Shown here piece by piece: positions 5,722 through 15,677 of a stretch of 43,148 nucleotides of DNA; position 1 is the first letter of the stretch; each line of letters opens with the position of its first letter. Below the pieces are notes generated by a model. It saw only the letters and a program-made list of their open reading frames with translations. It did no database searches and was not told the DNA's origin. Both the position numbers and the translations under genes were made by a program. The stretch comes from an uncultured Prevotella sp. (GTDB lineage Bacteria; Bacteroidota; Bacteroidia; Bacteroidales; Bacteroidaceae). The DNA lies in contig CAMKTS010000026.1 in NCBI GenBank assembly GCA_946415755.1, positions 1-43,148 of the forward strand. Reading direction: 5' to 3'.

Positions 5722-7571
5722 GACTGAAGATACTTTTTGCGCTACTTCTGCTGACGATGCTACATGCCACAGCACAGAATGCGGTGGTCGAGGAGTCGGT
5801 GACCGAGGTGGAATGCATCAGTGCTACGCATGCCATCGTCCATTTCAAGGAAGTGACCACCATTCTCAACGAGCACGGGGCAGAGCGGGCCACATTTGTC
5901 TGTTCGTGTAGCAAGAATGACAAGCTGGCGCGTTTCAAGGGACAGGTGACGGATGCCACCGGGCGCATTCTCCGCAAGTTCAAGGAAAGTGAACTGAAGC
6001 GCACGGAATACTCGCCATACCTGGCTATCGATGATGTTAAGATGTATCTTGAATACACACCGCCCGTCTATCCTGTCACCATCACCTATGAGTGGACGAT
6101 GGAGAGTCACGACAACCTGATAGAGTTTCCTTGGTTTTGTCCGCAGAAGGACTATGGCATCAGTGTCAAGAAAGCCGTATATCGATTGACGGCCCCCAAG
6201 GAAATGGCCATTCGTCATACCCTATTGAATATTGACAAGGCGGTGATGACATCAGATGACGGAAAGACACTCACCCTTGAAATCAACGACCTGCCAGCCT
6301 TGAAACAAGAGCCATACAGCAGACCTCTGCGAGAGCGATTGCCAATGGCATACTTTGCGCCTACAGACTTTATCTATTATGGCACAAAAGGCAGTTTAAG
6401 CAGTTGGAACGACTATGGCAAGTGGGAGTATAGCCTCATCAACGGACGCGAAGCTCTGCCTGAGGATGTGAGAAAAGAAATCCACCAGCTGACTGACGGA
6501 CTCAAGACTGACCGGGAGAAGGTTGCTGCCCTCTATCAGCATCTGGAGAAAACCACCCGATATGTGGCGGTTCTGCTGGGCATCGGTGGTCAGCAGCCTG
6601 CGGCGGCGGCAAGTGTCAGCAAGAGCGGCTTTGGCGATTGCAAGGGTCTCTCGAACTATATGCGGGCCATGCTGAAGGAAATCGGAATTGCATCGAACTA
6701 TACCACCATCAGTACGACCAATCGCAGGCTTCTCAGCGACTTCGCCAGCGTGGGGCAGATGAACCACGTCATCTTGCAAGTACCGCTCAAGGGTGACACG
6801 CTGTGGCTGGAATGCACTAATCCACAGCTGCCATTAGGCTATCTTCATGAAGACATCGTGGGGCATGATGCCATTGTAATCAGTGAAAAAGGAGGAGAGT
6901 TCGTACAGCTGCCAGCCTATGCCGACAGCCTCAATTCGCTGCATGAGCAGATCGGCATCACCTTGTCGGCAGAAGGCGGTGCAGACATTAAGATATCGCA
7001 AACAGCAAGCTATAGGGAATATGAGAGGCTGCGCCCCCTGATCACCATGGACAAGCAGGAGTTTCAGCGCGCCTTGCTCCATACGACGAGTGTACCACAA
7101 GCTGTTATCTGCCAGTCTGAGATACACGAAGACAAAGAGAAGGTATCGCTTTCGCTGAATGCAGACCTCTCAAGTAAGGGTTTTGCCACAGTAACAGGCC
7201 AAAGACTATTCGTTCCGCTATGTCCCATTCACAAGGGCTTTGACATACCCTACAGTAACAAGGAGCGCACAGAAGAGCTGTTCTTTCAGTATGGCTGTCA
7301 GGACAAGAGCAACATCACACTGACCATTCCTAACGGCTATAGCATCGAGGCGATGCCTAAGGATGTCTCCATAGAGAAACCCTTCGGACGGTTTTCGCTC
7401 CATCTGTCGCAGCAGGACAGCATTATCCAGATAGAATACTGCCTGTTGCTGAAAAAGGGCAGCTACGACAAGCAGCTACATGCCGAATTCTCAGACTTCG
7501 TCAAGAGTGTGGGTGCTGCCTACGGTCAGAAGGTGGCACTGAAAAAAAATGCACCCACCACTATAGAATAA
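5718..7571 (+). CDS. Exported transglutaminase-like (DUF3857) protein with catalytic cysteine
   Basis: This 617-residue protein has a clear signal peptide (MRLKILFALLLLTMLHATAQN). The N-terminal part resembles DUF3857 and the middle is a transglutaminase-like cysteine-peptidase fold. The catalytic residues appear to be C308 in GFGDCKG and H350 in MNHVI; the third position reads LWLECTN, so the usual aspartate is probably E365. The C-terminal 200 residues are a beta-rich domain that I do not recognise. It is translationally coupled to the preceding, degenerate homologue. It likely acts on protein or peptide amides outside the cytoplasm; the substrate is unknown. Confidence 0.8.
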   Translation: MRLKILFALLLLTMLHATAQNAVVEESVTEVECISATHAIVHFKEVTTILNEHGAERATFVCSCSKNDKLARFKGQVTDATGRILRKFKESELKRTEYSPYLAIDDVKMYLEYTPPVYPVTITYEWTMESHDNLIEFPWFCPQKDYGISVKKAVYRLTAPKEMAIRHTLLNIDKAVMTSDDGKTLTLEINDLPALKQEPYSRPLRERLPMAYFAPTDFIYYGTKGSLSSWNDYGKWEYSLINGREALPEDVRKEIHQLTDGLKTDREKVAALYQHLEKTTRYVAVLLGIGGQQPAAAASVSKSGFGDCKGLSNYMRAMLKEIGIASNYTTISTTNRRLLSDFASVGQMNHVILQVPLKGDTLWLECTNPQLPLGYLHEDIVGHDAIVISEKGGEFVQLPAYADSLNSLHEQIGITLSAEGGADIKISQTASYREYERLRPLITMDKQEFQRALLHTTSVPQAVICQSEIHEDKEKVSLSLNADLSSKGFATVTGQRLFVPLCPIHKGFDIPYSNKERTEELFFQYGCQDKSNITLTIPNGYSIEAMPKDVSIEKPFGRFSLHLSQQDSIIQIEYCLLLKKGSYDKQLHAEFSDFVKSVGAAYGQKVALKKNAPTTIE

Positions 7572-7677
7572 TCGGTAAGAATGCTGGGGAATGCAATCAT
7601 TATTGCAGTGTGTTACTCAGATTTTTACAATTGTGTGGGAGCACGGAATTTTTTTTAAAAAAATAAACCAAAAAAGT

Positions 7678-7708
7678 TTTGCAGATTTAAAAAAAAACTG
7701 TACTTTTG
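7678..7708 (+). promoter_or_regulatory. Strong consensus promoter without a gene
   Basis: TTTG at 7678-7681 and TACTTTTG at 7701-7708 are separated by exactly 19 bases. Transcription would start near 7715, pointing toward a terminator at 7773-7810. Confidence 0.75.
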
Positions 7709-7714
7709 CAAACG

Positions 7715-7810
7715 TTATCCTGAAAACAATCTTTTTACCTTAAAAAAAGGACTAATACCTATTGAAGATATGAAGCGGTCGCCTGTGAGGGTCATCGCTT
7801 TGTTTTTTTT
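7715..7810 (+). ncRNA. Candidate small RNA of about 95 nt
   Basis: This is the stretch between a consensus promoter and an intrinsic terminator, lying between two convergent genes. The 5' part can form an A/T stem (CTTTTT at 7731-7736 with AAAAAG at 7744-7749). A frame opening at the ATG 7770 runs through the terminator, so it is unlikely to be a gene. It does not show the SRP RNA core sequence. No known RNA family was recognised. The boundaries are predicted from the promoter and terminator only. Confidence 0.5.
7773..7810 (+). terminator. Terminator of the orphan transcript
   Basis: An imperfect 11-position stem (7773-7783 with 7790-7800, two G-T pairs and one mismatch) with a 6-base loop is followed by a run of eight T residues at 7803-7810. 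The T-run is on the plus strand, so it serves the transcript starting near 7715 rather than the convergent PBP gene. Confidence 0.7.
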
Positions 7811-7824
7811 ATGTATCCTAGCAC

Positions 7825-10269
7825 TTAAGGAGCGTGCTGCCCCTCGGAGGTCTCTGTAGTTTCATTAGTCGTGGGGAGCGTAGGCTGTTCGCCCGTTTCG
7901 TCGGCAGGCTGCTGCTGGGGAACGGCAACGGCCAGGCTGTCAACAGCCAATGAGTCGGAGTCGGCAACAGCACGGAAATAGCCACCACAACCATAGAGTG
8001 CGGCATCGATGTCAACACCCTGTGGCTTCTCGAACTTGGCATGATACTGACGGAAGGCAGCATCGTCGAGCACCGATTTGAGGAAATAGCCGCAGATGGG
8101 CAGTGCCGTGCGGTTGCCCTGTCCCAGCTCACCGGTACGGAAGTGGATGCAGCGGTACTCACCGCCTACCCAGGCTCCGCATACCAGGCGTGGCGTGGTG
8201 CCGATGAACCAGGCATCGGAGTGATTGTTCGACGTGCCGGTCTTGCCACCGAAGTCGGTATCGCTGTCGTAGCCCACATAGCTGCGCAGGCGCGATGACG
8301 TGCCGCTCATGCCGCCCATCAGCAGCTGCTGTACAAGATAGGAGTTGCGCGGCGTGATGACCTGTCGGCCCTCGGTGGGGGCATGGTATAGCTCGTTGCC
8401 GTCACGGTCGACGATGCGGGTGACCAGCACGGGGTCGTGGGCCATACCTCCGGCCACCGGAGTGCAGTAGGAGTTGACCAGTTCGAGCAGCGTGACATCG
8501 CTGGAGCCGAGGGCAAGTGCCGGGGTGGGGTCGAGGCGGCTCTTGATGCCCATGTCGTGGGCGGTCTTGACGATGTTGTCGATGCCTACCTCCTGGCCCA
8601 ACTGTACGGCAATGGAGTTGATGCTCATGGCGAAGGCCTGCTTCAGCGTAATGAAGGCACCGGAGAAGTGGCCGTCGGCATTGGTGGGTGCCCACAGCAC
8701 TTCCTTTTTCTGACGGGCATCGTAGACCTTCATGGAGAAGTAGGCGTCCTGGCGCGTCTCGCAGGGAGTGATGCCCTGGTTGACAGCCTCGGTATAGACG
8801 AAGAGCTTGAAGGTGGAGCCTGGCTGGCGCATGGCTGTCACCTTGTCGTACTTCCACGTGCTGAAGTCGATATCGCCCACCCAGGCCTTTACATGACCGG
8901 TGTGCGGCTCCATGGCCACAAAGCCGCAGTGCATGAAGTGCTCCATGTAGCGGATGGAGTCGAGGGTAGACATCTGCCGCTCGATGTGCCCCTGTTCGTA
9001 GTCGAACAACCTGACGGTGTGGGGCAGGTTGAGATAGTAGTCGATGGAGTCTTGCTGGTCGCCGAACTGCTGTTTCAGCCGCTTATAGACGGGCAGCTTC
9101 TTGGCCAGGTCTTCGATGAAGTGGGGAATCTCCACATGGCGTTCGTCCTGCCAGGGTGGGGTGGTGCCCCAGTGCTGGTTGAAGGTGCGCTGCACCTGCT
9201 TCATCTGCTTGACGGCAGCCTCTTCGGCATAGCGCTGCATGCGGGTGTCAAGGGTGGTGTAGATGCGCAGTCCCTCGGTATAGTAGGCGTAGGCGCGGTC
9301 GTCGCCATAATACTCTCGGCACCACTGCTTCATCCAGTCGGCCACGGCCTCGCGGAAGTAGTTGGCCTCGCCGTCGTAGGCATTCTCTACGCTGTAGTCA
9401 AGGCGTATCTCCGTCTGCTTCAGCGAGTCGGTCTGTTCTGCAGTCAGGTGACCGTGACGGCGCATGTTGTCGAGTACCACGTTGCGGCGCGCCAGCGAGT
9501 TCTTGGGATTGATGCGGGGGTTGTAGTAGGTGGTGGCCTTGAGCAGTCCTACCAGCACGGCGGCCTGTTCGGTGGTCAGGTGCTGGGGCGTGGTGCCGAA
9601 GTAGGTCTTGGCCGCTGTCTTGATGCCAAAGGCATTCGAGCCGAAGTCTACCGTGTTGGCATACATCGTCAGGATCTCGTCTTTGGTGAAGTACCATTCG
9701 AGCTTATAGGCCGTGATCCACTCCTTGCTCTTCTGGATGAGGAGCTTCAGGCCGGGGATGTTGCCCAGCAGTCCGGTGGAGTACTGGGTGCGTACGCGGA
9801 AGAGGTTCTTGGCCAGCTGCTGGGTGATGGTGGAGGCTCCACGGGCATCACGATGCAGGAGGTAGTCCTTCAGGGCAGCACCGAAAGCCTGGTAGTCGAT
9901 GCCGTGGTGGCTGCGGAAGCGCTCGTCTTCGGTGTCGATCAGTGCATTCCAGAACTGGGGTGTCACCTCGTCGTAGCTGACGGGTGTGCGGTTCTCGCTG
10001 AAGAACTTCCCGATCTGCTTGCCATCGGCACTGTATATCATGGAGGCCTCGGCGGGGTGGGTGTTGCGCACATCGCTCATCGATGGCGACTTGCCGAAGA
10101 GCCACAGGAAATTGACGTCGACCATCAACAGATAGACGAAGAAGGCAACGGCCAGTGTACACACCGCCGCAGCACTCTTGACGTACCATGCGCGTCCCTG
10201 ATAGAGACCTTTGTACCACGTCCAGGCCTTGCTGGGATATTGGGCTATTTGTAGGATGTACTGATTCAT
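7825..10269 (-). CDS. mrcA: Class A penicillin-binding protein, PBP1A type
   Basis: This 814-residue bifunctional peptidoglycan synthase has a single N-terminal membrane anchor (about residues 30-58). The glycosyltransferase domain carries the catalytic E114 in the EDERF motif and the GASTITQQLAKN motif. The transpeptidase domain has its three signatures in order: STFK (485-488), SIN (549-551) and KTG (676-678). The C-terminal tail is low-complexity, rich in Q, T, E and P. It is the last gene of the lipid A/miaA block, 33 bases after miaA, so it is probably co-transcribed with outer-membrane biosynthesis genes. Confidence 0.93.
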   Translation of the reverse strand: MNQYILQIAQYPSKAWTWYKGLYQGRAWYVKSAAAVCTLAVAFFVYLLMVDVNFLWLFGKSPSMSDVRNTHPAEASMIYSADGKQIGKFFSENRTPVSYDEVTPQFWNALIDTEDERFRSHHGIDYQAFGAALKDYLLHRDARGASTITQQLAKNLFRVRTQYSTGLLGNIPGLKLLIQKSKEWITAYKLEWYFTKDEILTMYANTVDFGSNAFGIKTAAKTYFGTTPQHLTTEQAAVLVGLLKATTYYNPRINPKNSLARRNVVLDNMRRHGHLTAEQTDSLKQTEIRLDYSVENAYDGEANYFREAVADWMKQWCREYYGDDRAYAYYTEGLRIYTTLDTRMQRYAEEAAVKQMKQVQRTFNQHWGTTPPWQDERHVEIPHFIEDLAKKLPVYKRLKQQFGDQQDSIDYYLNLPHTVRLFDYEQGHIERQMSTLDSIRYMEHFMHCGFVAMEPHTGHVKAWVGDIDFSTWKYDKVTAMRQPGSTFKLFVYTEAVNQGITPCETRQDAYFSMKVYDARQKKEVLWAPTNADGHFSGAFITLKQAFAMSINSIAVQLGQEVGIDNIVKTAHDMGIKSRLDPTPALALGSSDVTLLELVNSYCTPVAGGMAHDPVLVTRIVDRDGNELYHAPTEGRQVITPRNSYLVQQLLMGGMSGTSSRLRSYVGYDSDTDFGGKTGTSNNHSDAWFIGTTPRLVCGAWVGGEYRCIHFRTGELGQGNRTALPICGYFLKSVLDDAAFRQYHAKFEKPQGVDIDAALYGCGGYFRAVADSDSLAVDSLAVAVPQQQPADETGEQPTLPTTNETTETSEGQHAP

Positions 10270-10302
10270 ATTGTGATAGGTTGTTTTTATCGATGAAGGT
10301 TC

Positions 10303-11199
10303 TTATTCGTATTGTGAAAGGTAGTGCAGGATGGCTTCTGACTCCTGTGGATGAAACCATCTGACCTGCTCGTCGCGCTTAAACCAGGTGAGCTGTTTGC
10401 GGGCATACCGGCGCGTATTGCCCTTGATGCGCTCTACGGCCTCGTCGAGCGTCCAATGGCCGTCGAAATACTCGAACATTTCCTTGTAACCCACTGTGTT
10501 CAAGGCATTCAGGTGGCGCTTGGATAATAGGCACCGAGCTTCATCGACAAGTCCTGCAGCCATCATCTCATCCACCCGGGCATTGATACGCTCGTAGAGC
10601 TCGTCGCGCTGACGGTTCAGCCCAATCTTCACGATGCGGAAGGGGCGCTCCTTCTTCTGCTGCCGACGGAAGGAGGTGTAGGTCTTGCCGGTCTGATAGC
10701 AAATCTCAAGGGCATGGATGACGCGGCGGTGGTTCTGGAGGTCTACGGTCTCGTAGTGCTCAGGGTCGAGGCGTTTCAGGTCGGCACAGAGGGCCTCAAG
10801 TCCCTCTTCGGCATAGCGGCGCTTCATCTGCTGGCGGATATCGTCGCGGATGGTGGGAATATCGTCGATACCGTTGCAGACGGCATCGATATACATCATC
10901 GAACCGCCTGACAACAGCTGAATAGGATGCTGGGAGAACAGGGTGTCGAGCAACGCGATGACCTCCTGTTCGTACATGGAGGCATTGTAGTAGTCGTCGA
11001 TGCTCTTGTTGCCAACAAAAAAGTGACGGGATGCTCTCAGCTGCTCGTCGGTGGGCGAGGCAGTGCCGATGCGCAACTCGCGATAGATCTGGCGGGAGTC
11101 GGCGTTGATAATGGGAACACCGTAGTGGCTGGCCAGCTGGATGGTAAGTGCCGTCTTGCCGACAGCCGTAGGACCGGTAATGACGATGAGGGTATTCAT
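10303..11199 (-). CDS. miaA: tRNA dimethylallyltransferase
   Basis: This 298-residue enzyme transfers a dimethylallyl group to adenosine 37 of tRNAs reading codons that begin with U. The P-loop GPTAVGKT (residues 8-15) and the following [15 protein letters not shown] segment are typical, as is the C-terminal region [14 protein letters not shown]. It begins 3 bases after the lpxA stop, which points to one operon. Confidence 0.95.
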   Translation of the reverse strand: MNTLIVITGPTAVGKTALTIQLASHYGVPIINADSRQIYRELRIGTASPTDEQLRASRHFFVGNKSIDDYYNASMYEQEVIALLDTLFSQHPIQLLSGGSMMYIDAVCNGIDDIPTIRDDIRQQMKRRYAEEGLEALCADLKRLDPEHYETVDLQNHRRVIHALEICYQTGKTYTSFRRQQKKERPFRIVKIGLNRQRDELYERINARVDEMMAAGLVDEARCLLSKRHLNALNTVGYKEMFEYFDGHWTLDEAVERIKGNTRRYARKQLTWFKRDEQVRWFHPQESEAILHYLSQYE

Positions 11200-11202
11200 C
11201 GT

Positions 11203-11973
11203 TCAACGTATCACACCGCGCTTGGAACTCTCGATGAACGAACAGATGTACTCCACTTCCTTCATGTCGGGATATTTGGCGCGGGCCTCTGCAATACCGT
11301 CTTTCAGCACACCCTGGGCATAGATGATGCGGTAGGTGTCGTGGATGGCCTCGATGACCTCGTTGGAGAAGCCCCGACGGCGCAAACCGATAAGATTGAC
11401 ACCAGCATAGCGCACTGGCTCCTTGCCGGCAATGACGTAGGGAGGAATATCCTGGCTGGTGCGGGTGCCGCCCTGGAACATGATGTAACTGCCCACACGG
11501 CAGAACTGGTGGAACAGACAGGTGGCAGAGATGATGGCATAGTCTTCGACCACCACCTCACCGGCAAACTTGGTAGAGTTGCCGATGATGCAGCCGTTGC
11601 CGATGACGCAGTCGTGGGCCACATGCATATTCTCCATCAACAGGTTGCCGTTGCCAACGACGGTCTTGCCCTTTGATGCCGTGCCACGGCTGATGGTGAC
11701 ATTCTCGCGGATGGAGTTGTTGTCGCCAATCTCGCAGGTGGTCTCCTCGCCCTGGAATTTCAGATCCTGGGGCTTGGTGGAGATGCTGGCACCGGGGAAG
11801 AACTCATTGCCGTTACCAATGCGGGCACCGAAGTGGATAGTGACGTTGTTCAGGAACGTGTTGTTGTCGCCAATGACCACATTCTTGTCGATGACGCAAA
11901 ATGGTCCGATGATATTGTTGTCGCCAAGTTTTGCTTCAGGGTCAACGACTGCTAAGGAATGTATCTGATTCAT
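11203..11973 (-). CDS. lpxA: Acyl-ACP:UDP-N-acetylglucosamine O-acyltransferase
   Basis: This 256-residue protein catalyses the first step of lipid A synthesis. It shows the hexapeptide-repeat left-handed helix through most of its length, for example LGDNNIIGPFCVIDKNVVIG and GNGNLLMENMHVAHDCVIG (with the conserved histidine region), then the helical C-terminal domain. It follows lpxC/fabZ by 48 bases and precedes miaA by 3. Confidence 0.95.
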   Translation of the reverse strand: MNQIHSLAVVDPEAKLGDNNIIGPFCVIDKNVVIGDNNTFLNNVTIHFGARIGNGNEFFPGASISTKPQDLKFQGEETTCEIGDNNSIRENVTISRGTASKGKTVVGNGNLLMENMHVAHDCVIGNGCIIGNSTKFAGEVVVEDYAIISATCLFHQFCRVGSYIMFQGGTRTSQDIPPYVIAGKEPVRYAGVNLIGLRRRGFSNEVIEAIHDTYRIIYAQGVLKDGIAEARAKYPDMKEVEYICSFIESSKRGVIR

Positions 11974-12021
11974 AATTTATTACGATATTACGTGATGACG
12001 GAATGGCTGTGTTACCGACAA

Positions 12022-13404
12022 TTATTTGTTCTTCACAATCTGTGCCGTGAACTGTGCCTCGGCTACGACGTGGTCGCCAACGAAGATGTAGCCCTTCATC
12101 GACGAGATGCCGTGACGGACGGGAGCCAGCAGGTCGACCTTGAAAATGAGGCTGTCGCCGGGCACCACCTTCTGGCGGAACTTCACTTCGTCGATGCGGA
12201 TGAAATAGGTGCTCCAGCGTTCGGGCTCTTCCAGCGTGTTGAGTACCAGCAGGCCGCCGCACTGGGCCATGGCCTCAATCTGCAGCACTCCGGGCATGAC
12301 AGGCTCTTCGGGGAAGTGGCCCTGGAAGAAAGGCTCGTTGGCGGTGACATTCTTCACACCGACAATGGTGTTGGCTCCTAAGGAGATCACCTTGTCGACC
12401 AGCTGCATGGGATAGCGGTGGGGGAGCAGTTCGCGAATGCGGTTGACATCCATGACAGGCTCTTCGTTCGGATCGTAGATAGGAGCCTGGACTTCATGCT
12501 TGCGAATCTCCTTGCGCATCTGGCGTGCAAACTTGTTGTTGATGGTATGGCCGGGACGTGTGGCAATGATACGTCCCTTGATGGGCTTGCCGATAAGTGC
12601 CATGTCGCCGATGATGTCGAGCAGCTTATGGCGCGTACACTCGTTCTCCCACACCAGCGGCTTATGCTGGATATAGCCCAGCTCTGTGGCATCGCGGTGC
12701 TCTACATGGAGCATGTCGGCCAGCGTGTCAAGCTGTTCCTGCGAAATCTGGCGCTCATAGATGACGATGGCGTTGTCCATGTCGCCACCCTTGATGAGGT
12801 TGGCACGCAGGAGCGGCTCGATATCGCGTACGAAGACAAAGGTGCGGGCAGCAGCTATGTCGGTGATGAAGTCCTCGACCTTGTCGAGAGTGGCAAACTG
12901 CGAGTTGATGAACTTTGACTCAAAGGAGCACATGGCAGTCAGCGAGAATTCATCGTCGGGGAGAATGGTGATGCAAGAACCGGTATTCTCGTCCTTCACC
13001 TCTATCTTCTTACGGATGACATACCAGTCCTTAGGGGCATTCTGCTCTTCAATGCCGACCTCCTGGATTCTCTGTACATATTGGATGGCACTGCCGTCGA
13101 GAATGGGAAATTCCGGGCCGTTGACCTGAATCAGACAGTTGTCGATTCCTAAGGCGTAAAGAGCTGCCAAACCGTGCTCCACGGTAGAGACGCGGACATC
13201 GCCCTTGCCAAGTACGGTGCCTCGCTGTGTATCGATGACATTCTCGGCAATGGCATCAATCACGGGGTCGCCTTCCATGTCGATACGCTGAATCTTGTAG
13301 CCTGTATTCTCTTTAGCGGGATTGAAAGTTACCGTAAGGTTCAAGCCTGTATGCAGTCCTTTGCCAAAGAGCGAGAAACTGCCTTTAAGGGTCTTCTGTT
13401 TCAT
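12022..13404 (-). CDS. lpxC/fabZ: Bifunctional LpxC deacetylase / FabZ dehydratase fusion
   Basis: This 460-residue fusion has LpxC (UDP-3-O-acyl-N-acetylglucosamine deacetylase) at about residues 1-305 and FabZ (3-hydroxyacyl-ACP dehydratase) at about 315-460. LpxC zinc ligands are visible as H77 (VEHGL), H259 and D263 (RHKLLD). The FabZ active site has H363 in FFQGHFP and E377 in IEAMAQ. The fusion is known from Bacteroidota; it joins the committed lipid A step to the fatty-acid enzyme drawing on the same hydroxyacyl-ACP pool. It lies 18 bases after lpxD. Confidence 0.95.
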   Translation of the reverse strand: MKQKTLKGSFSLFGKGLHTGLNLTVTFNPAKENTGYKIQRIDMEGDPVIDAIAENVIDTQRGTVLGKGDVRVSTVEHGLAALYALGIDNCLIQVNGPEFPILDGSAIQYVQRIQEVGIEEQNAPKDWYVIRKKIEVKDENTGSCITILPDDEFSLTAMCSFESKFINSQFATLDKVEDFITDIAAARTFVFVRDIEPLLRANLIKGGDMDNAIVIYERQISQEQLDTLADMLHVEHRDATELGYIQHKPLVWENECTRHKLLDIIGDMALIGKPIKGRIIATRPGHTINNKFARQMRKEIRKHEVQAPIYDPNEEPVMDVNRIRELLPHRYPMQLVDKVISLGANTIVGVKNVTANEPFFQGHFPEEPVMPGVLQIEAMAQCGGLLVLNTLEEPERWSTYFIRIDEVKFRQKVVPGDSLIFKVDLLAPVRHGISSMKGYIFVGDHVVAEAQFTAQIVKNK

Positions 13405-13422
13405 GTTTCCTTCTTTCTGATT

Positions 13423-14409
13423 TTACTGTTTTGCTTTTTTCAGTTCGTCCAGCTCCTTCCGTAAGGCAGCAATCTCCTTGTACATCTCCGGAAGGTGACG
13501 GTAGAGCGCCTTGGCCTTGAAAAAGTCCTTGGGATCCATAGCCGGTGAGCCTATCAGCGACTCACCATTGCCCTTGGTATTGCTGATGATACCGCTCTGG
13601 GCTCCGATATTGGTCTTGTCGGCTATTTGGATGTGACCGGCAAAACCAGCTTGACCGCCTACCATGCACCAGGCTCCGATCTTCGTGGAGCCTGCCATTC
13701 CTGCCTGGGCCGACATGACGGTGTTTTCTCCTATCTCGCAATTGTGGGCAACCTGTACCAGATTGTCTAGCTTCACACCACGGTGGATTACAGTCTGCCC
13801 CATCGTGGAACGGTCGACACAGGTGTTGGCACCTATCTCTACATCGTCTTCAATGATGACAATGCCGATTTGTGGAATCTTCTCGTATCCTTCTGCGTTA
13901 GGTGCGAATCCGAAGCCGTCGGCTCCGATGACAGCACCGGCATGGATGGTTACCCTCTGACCTATCTGACAACCGTCGTAGATGGTGACGTTAGGATAAA
14001 TCATCGAGCCTTTGCCGATCTTCACTCCCTCACCGATGAAAGCGAAGGGACCGATGTAGACATCCTCTGCAACACTGGCAGAATCAGATACGAAGGCCAA
14101 CGGATGGATGCCCGTCTTCTTGGGAAGGCCGGCAGCATAGAGCTGCAGCAGCTTGGCCACACACTCGTAGGCATTCTTCACGCGGATGAGTGTAGTGGAT
14201 ACCGGCTTCTCCAGTTTGACATCTTCGTTCAGCAAGATAACACTCGCCTTTGTCTCATAGATATACTGAGTGTATTTGGGATTGGAAAGAAAAGAGATGG
14301 CTCCTTCCTTGCCTTCTTCGATTTTCGCAAAAGTATTGACGATGGCACCTTCGTTGCCCTCAATACGACCGCCGATCAAGTCGGCAATTTGCCTGGCTGT
14401 AACCTCCAT
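13423..14409 (-). CDS. lpxD: UDP-3-O-acylglucosamine N-acyltransferase
   Basis: This 328-residue enzyme catalyses the third step of lipid A synthesis, adding the amide-linked acyl chain. It has the LpxD N-terminal uridine-binding domain (about 1-100), then hexapeptide repeats (such as [13 protein letters not shown]), with the conserved histidine in [10 protein letters not shown], and a helical C-terminus ending in lysine. It is the first gene of the lpx group and has its own -7 element upstream. Confidence 0.94.
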   Translation of the reverse strand: MEVTARQIADLIGGRIEGNEGAIVNTFAKIEEGKEGAISFLSNPKYTQYIYETKASVILLNEDVKLEKPVSTTLIRVKNAYECVAKLLQLYAAGLPKKTGIHPLAFVSDSASVAEDVYIGPFAFIGEGVKIGKGSMIYPNVTIYDGCQIGQRVTIHAGAVIGADGFGFAPNAEGYEKIPQIGIVIIEDDVEIGANTCVDRSTMGQTVIHRGVKLDNLVQVAHNCEIGENTVMSAQAGMAGSTKIGAWCMVGGQAGFAGHIQIADKTNIGAQSGIISNTKGNGESLIGSPAMDPKDFFKAKALYRHLPEMYKEIAALRKELDELKKAKQ

Positions 14410-14437
14410 ATCAACGTTTTTGTTTCAATAAACGCTG

Positions 14438-14445
14438 CAAAGATA
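14438..14445 (-). promoter_or_regulatory. -7 element for lpxD
   Basis: The minus-strand sequence reads TATCTTTG. A clear TTTG at the -33 position is not seen; that region lies within the 3' end of the HD-domain gene. It would allow the lpx genes to be transcribed independently of prfA-pyrF. Confidence 0.5.
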
Positions 14446-14456
14446 CGAAATATTTC

Positions 14457-15677
14457 TTAAATACGTTGATAACAGAGGTAATATTTACGTATTTTTTTGG
14501 AAAGTAGGTGTACATTTAAGATTTCTGACGCTTCAGCGATGTCTTTTACGGTGCCGTCTTTGTATAAAATCCCAATGCTGTCATCGTCGGGATTGTACAT
14601 ATCCTTGCCTATTTCCGTCAGCGTAATCAGGTAGTTGGCATCGTCGGCAGAAAGTCCCATGGCATCGGCGATGCGCTCCTTCAAACTGGTGACATATTCG
14701 TCGGAAGGCCGCTCTTCGGTCACCTCTACCTTGAACAGGTGGCGGTCTAACATGTCGGTGGCCAGTGTGGACAGAATCTTGTCGTCGGAGTGCTTCCAAA
14801 CCTTCATGGCACTCCAGATGTCCGAGTCGTCAAGCTCGGCATACATCTGCAGGGCTTCAGGATGGGTTCCGAACCAGCCGGCATCAATGTCGTTTAGTAT
14901 GAAGTATGACAGGGAGGGAGAGGCGAATACCTCTTGTCCCTGGCGTACCAGGTGTTTGGCACGGTTGAGTGCGTTGACAAGCACTTTCTCGTAGCCTACA
15001 GCCGTCTTGTGCAAATACACCTGCCAGTACATCAGACGGCGCGTGGTGAGATAATTCTCTATGGAATAGATACCCTTGGAGTCTACCACCAGTTGGTCGT
15101 TGCAGATGTTCAGCATCTTGATGATGCGTGCCGACCCGATATTGCCCTCCGTGACACCGGTATAGAAAGAGTCACGGCGAAGATAGTCGAGGCGGTCCAT
15201 GTCGAGCTGACTGGAAATCAGCTGATGGAATAGCTTGTTGGGATATTCATCCTTGAAGATACGGATGGCCAGGTTCAGCTGTCCCTTCAGGTCGTGGTTG
15301 ATCTGTTCCATCATCATCAGCGATATCTGTTCGTGGGAGATACCGTGGATGAGGGTGTCTTCCAAGACATGGGAGAAAGGACCGTGCCCGATGTCGTGCA
15401 TCAAGATGGCGGCTTGTACGGCTTCTGCCTCTGAGTCGAAGATGTAGACCCCCTTCTCGGAGAGTGATTTCACCGCTTCTGTCATCAGGTAGAAGGCTCC
15501 CAGGGAATGCTGAAAGCGCGTATGGCGGGCTCCGGGATATACGACACTGGCCAGTCCCAGCTGGTTGATCCTGTTTAATCGCTGAAACAGGGGATGTTGC
15601 ACGATGTCGTACAGCAGCCCCCGCTTGATCTTAATGAATCCGAATACAGGGTCATTAATGATTTTATACGCGTTCAT
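14457..15677 (-). CDS. HD-domain phosphohydrolase
   Basis: This 406-residue protein of the metal-dependent HD superfamily resembles SAMHD1/dGTPase-like proteins. The first histidine is in [11 protein letters not shown] and the HD pair in [17 protein letters not shown], both in the N-terminal third; a further conserved aspartate is in [12 protein letters not shown]. The substrate cannot be read from the sequence; a nucleotide is likely. Its start overlaps the end of pyrF by 14 bases, so it is part of the prfA-pyrF transcription unit. Confidence 0.85.
   Translation of the reverse strand: MNAYKIINDPVFGFIKIKRGLLYDIVQHPLFQRLNRINQLGLASVVYPGARHTRFQHSLGAFYLMTEAVKSLSEKGVYIFDSEAEAVQAAILMHDIGHGPFSHVLEDTLIHGISHEQISLMMMEQINHDLKGQLNLAIRIFKDEYPNKLFHQLISSQLDMDRLDYLRRDSFYTGVTEGNIGSARIIKMLNICNDQLVVDSKGIYSIENYLTTRRLMYWQVYLHKTAVGYEKVLVNALNRAKHLVRQGQEVFASPSLSYFILNDIDAGWFGTHPEALQMYAELDDSDIWSAMKVWKHSDDKILSTLATDMLDRHLFKVEVTEERPSDEYVTSLKERIADAMGLSADDANYLITLTEIGKDMYNPDDDSIGILYKDGTVKDIAEASEILNVHLLSKKIRKYYLCYQRI

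Noticed and set aside
7593..7610. TGCAAT/ATTGCA hairpin as terminator of the second transglutaminase-like gene
   Set aside because: The stem is only 6 bp and the nearest T-run is about 15 bases further on; too weak to call.
8437..10254. 605-codon open frame antisense to the PBP1A gene
   Set aside because: It mirrors the PBP codons on the other strand, with valine/glycine/leucine-rich sequence and no motif; a composition artefact.
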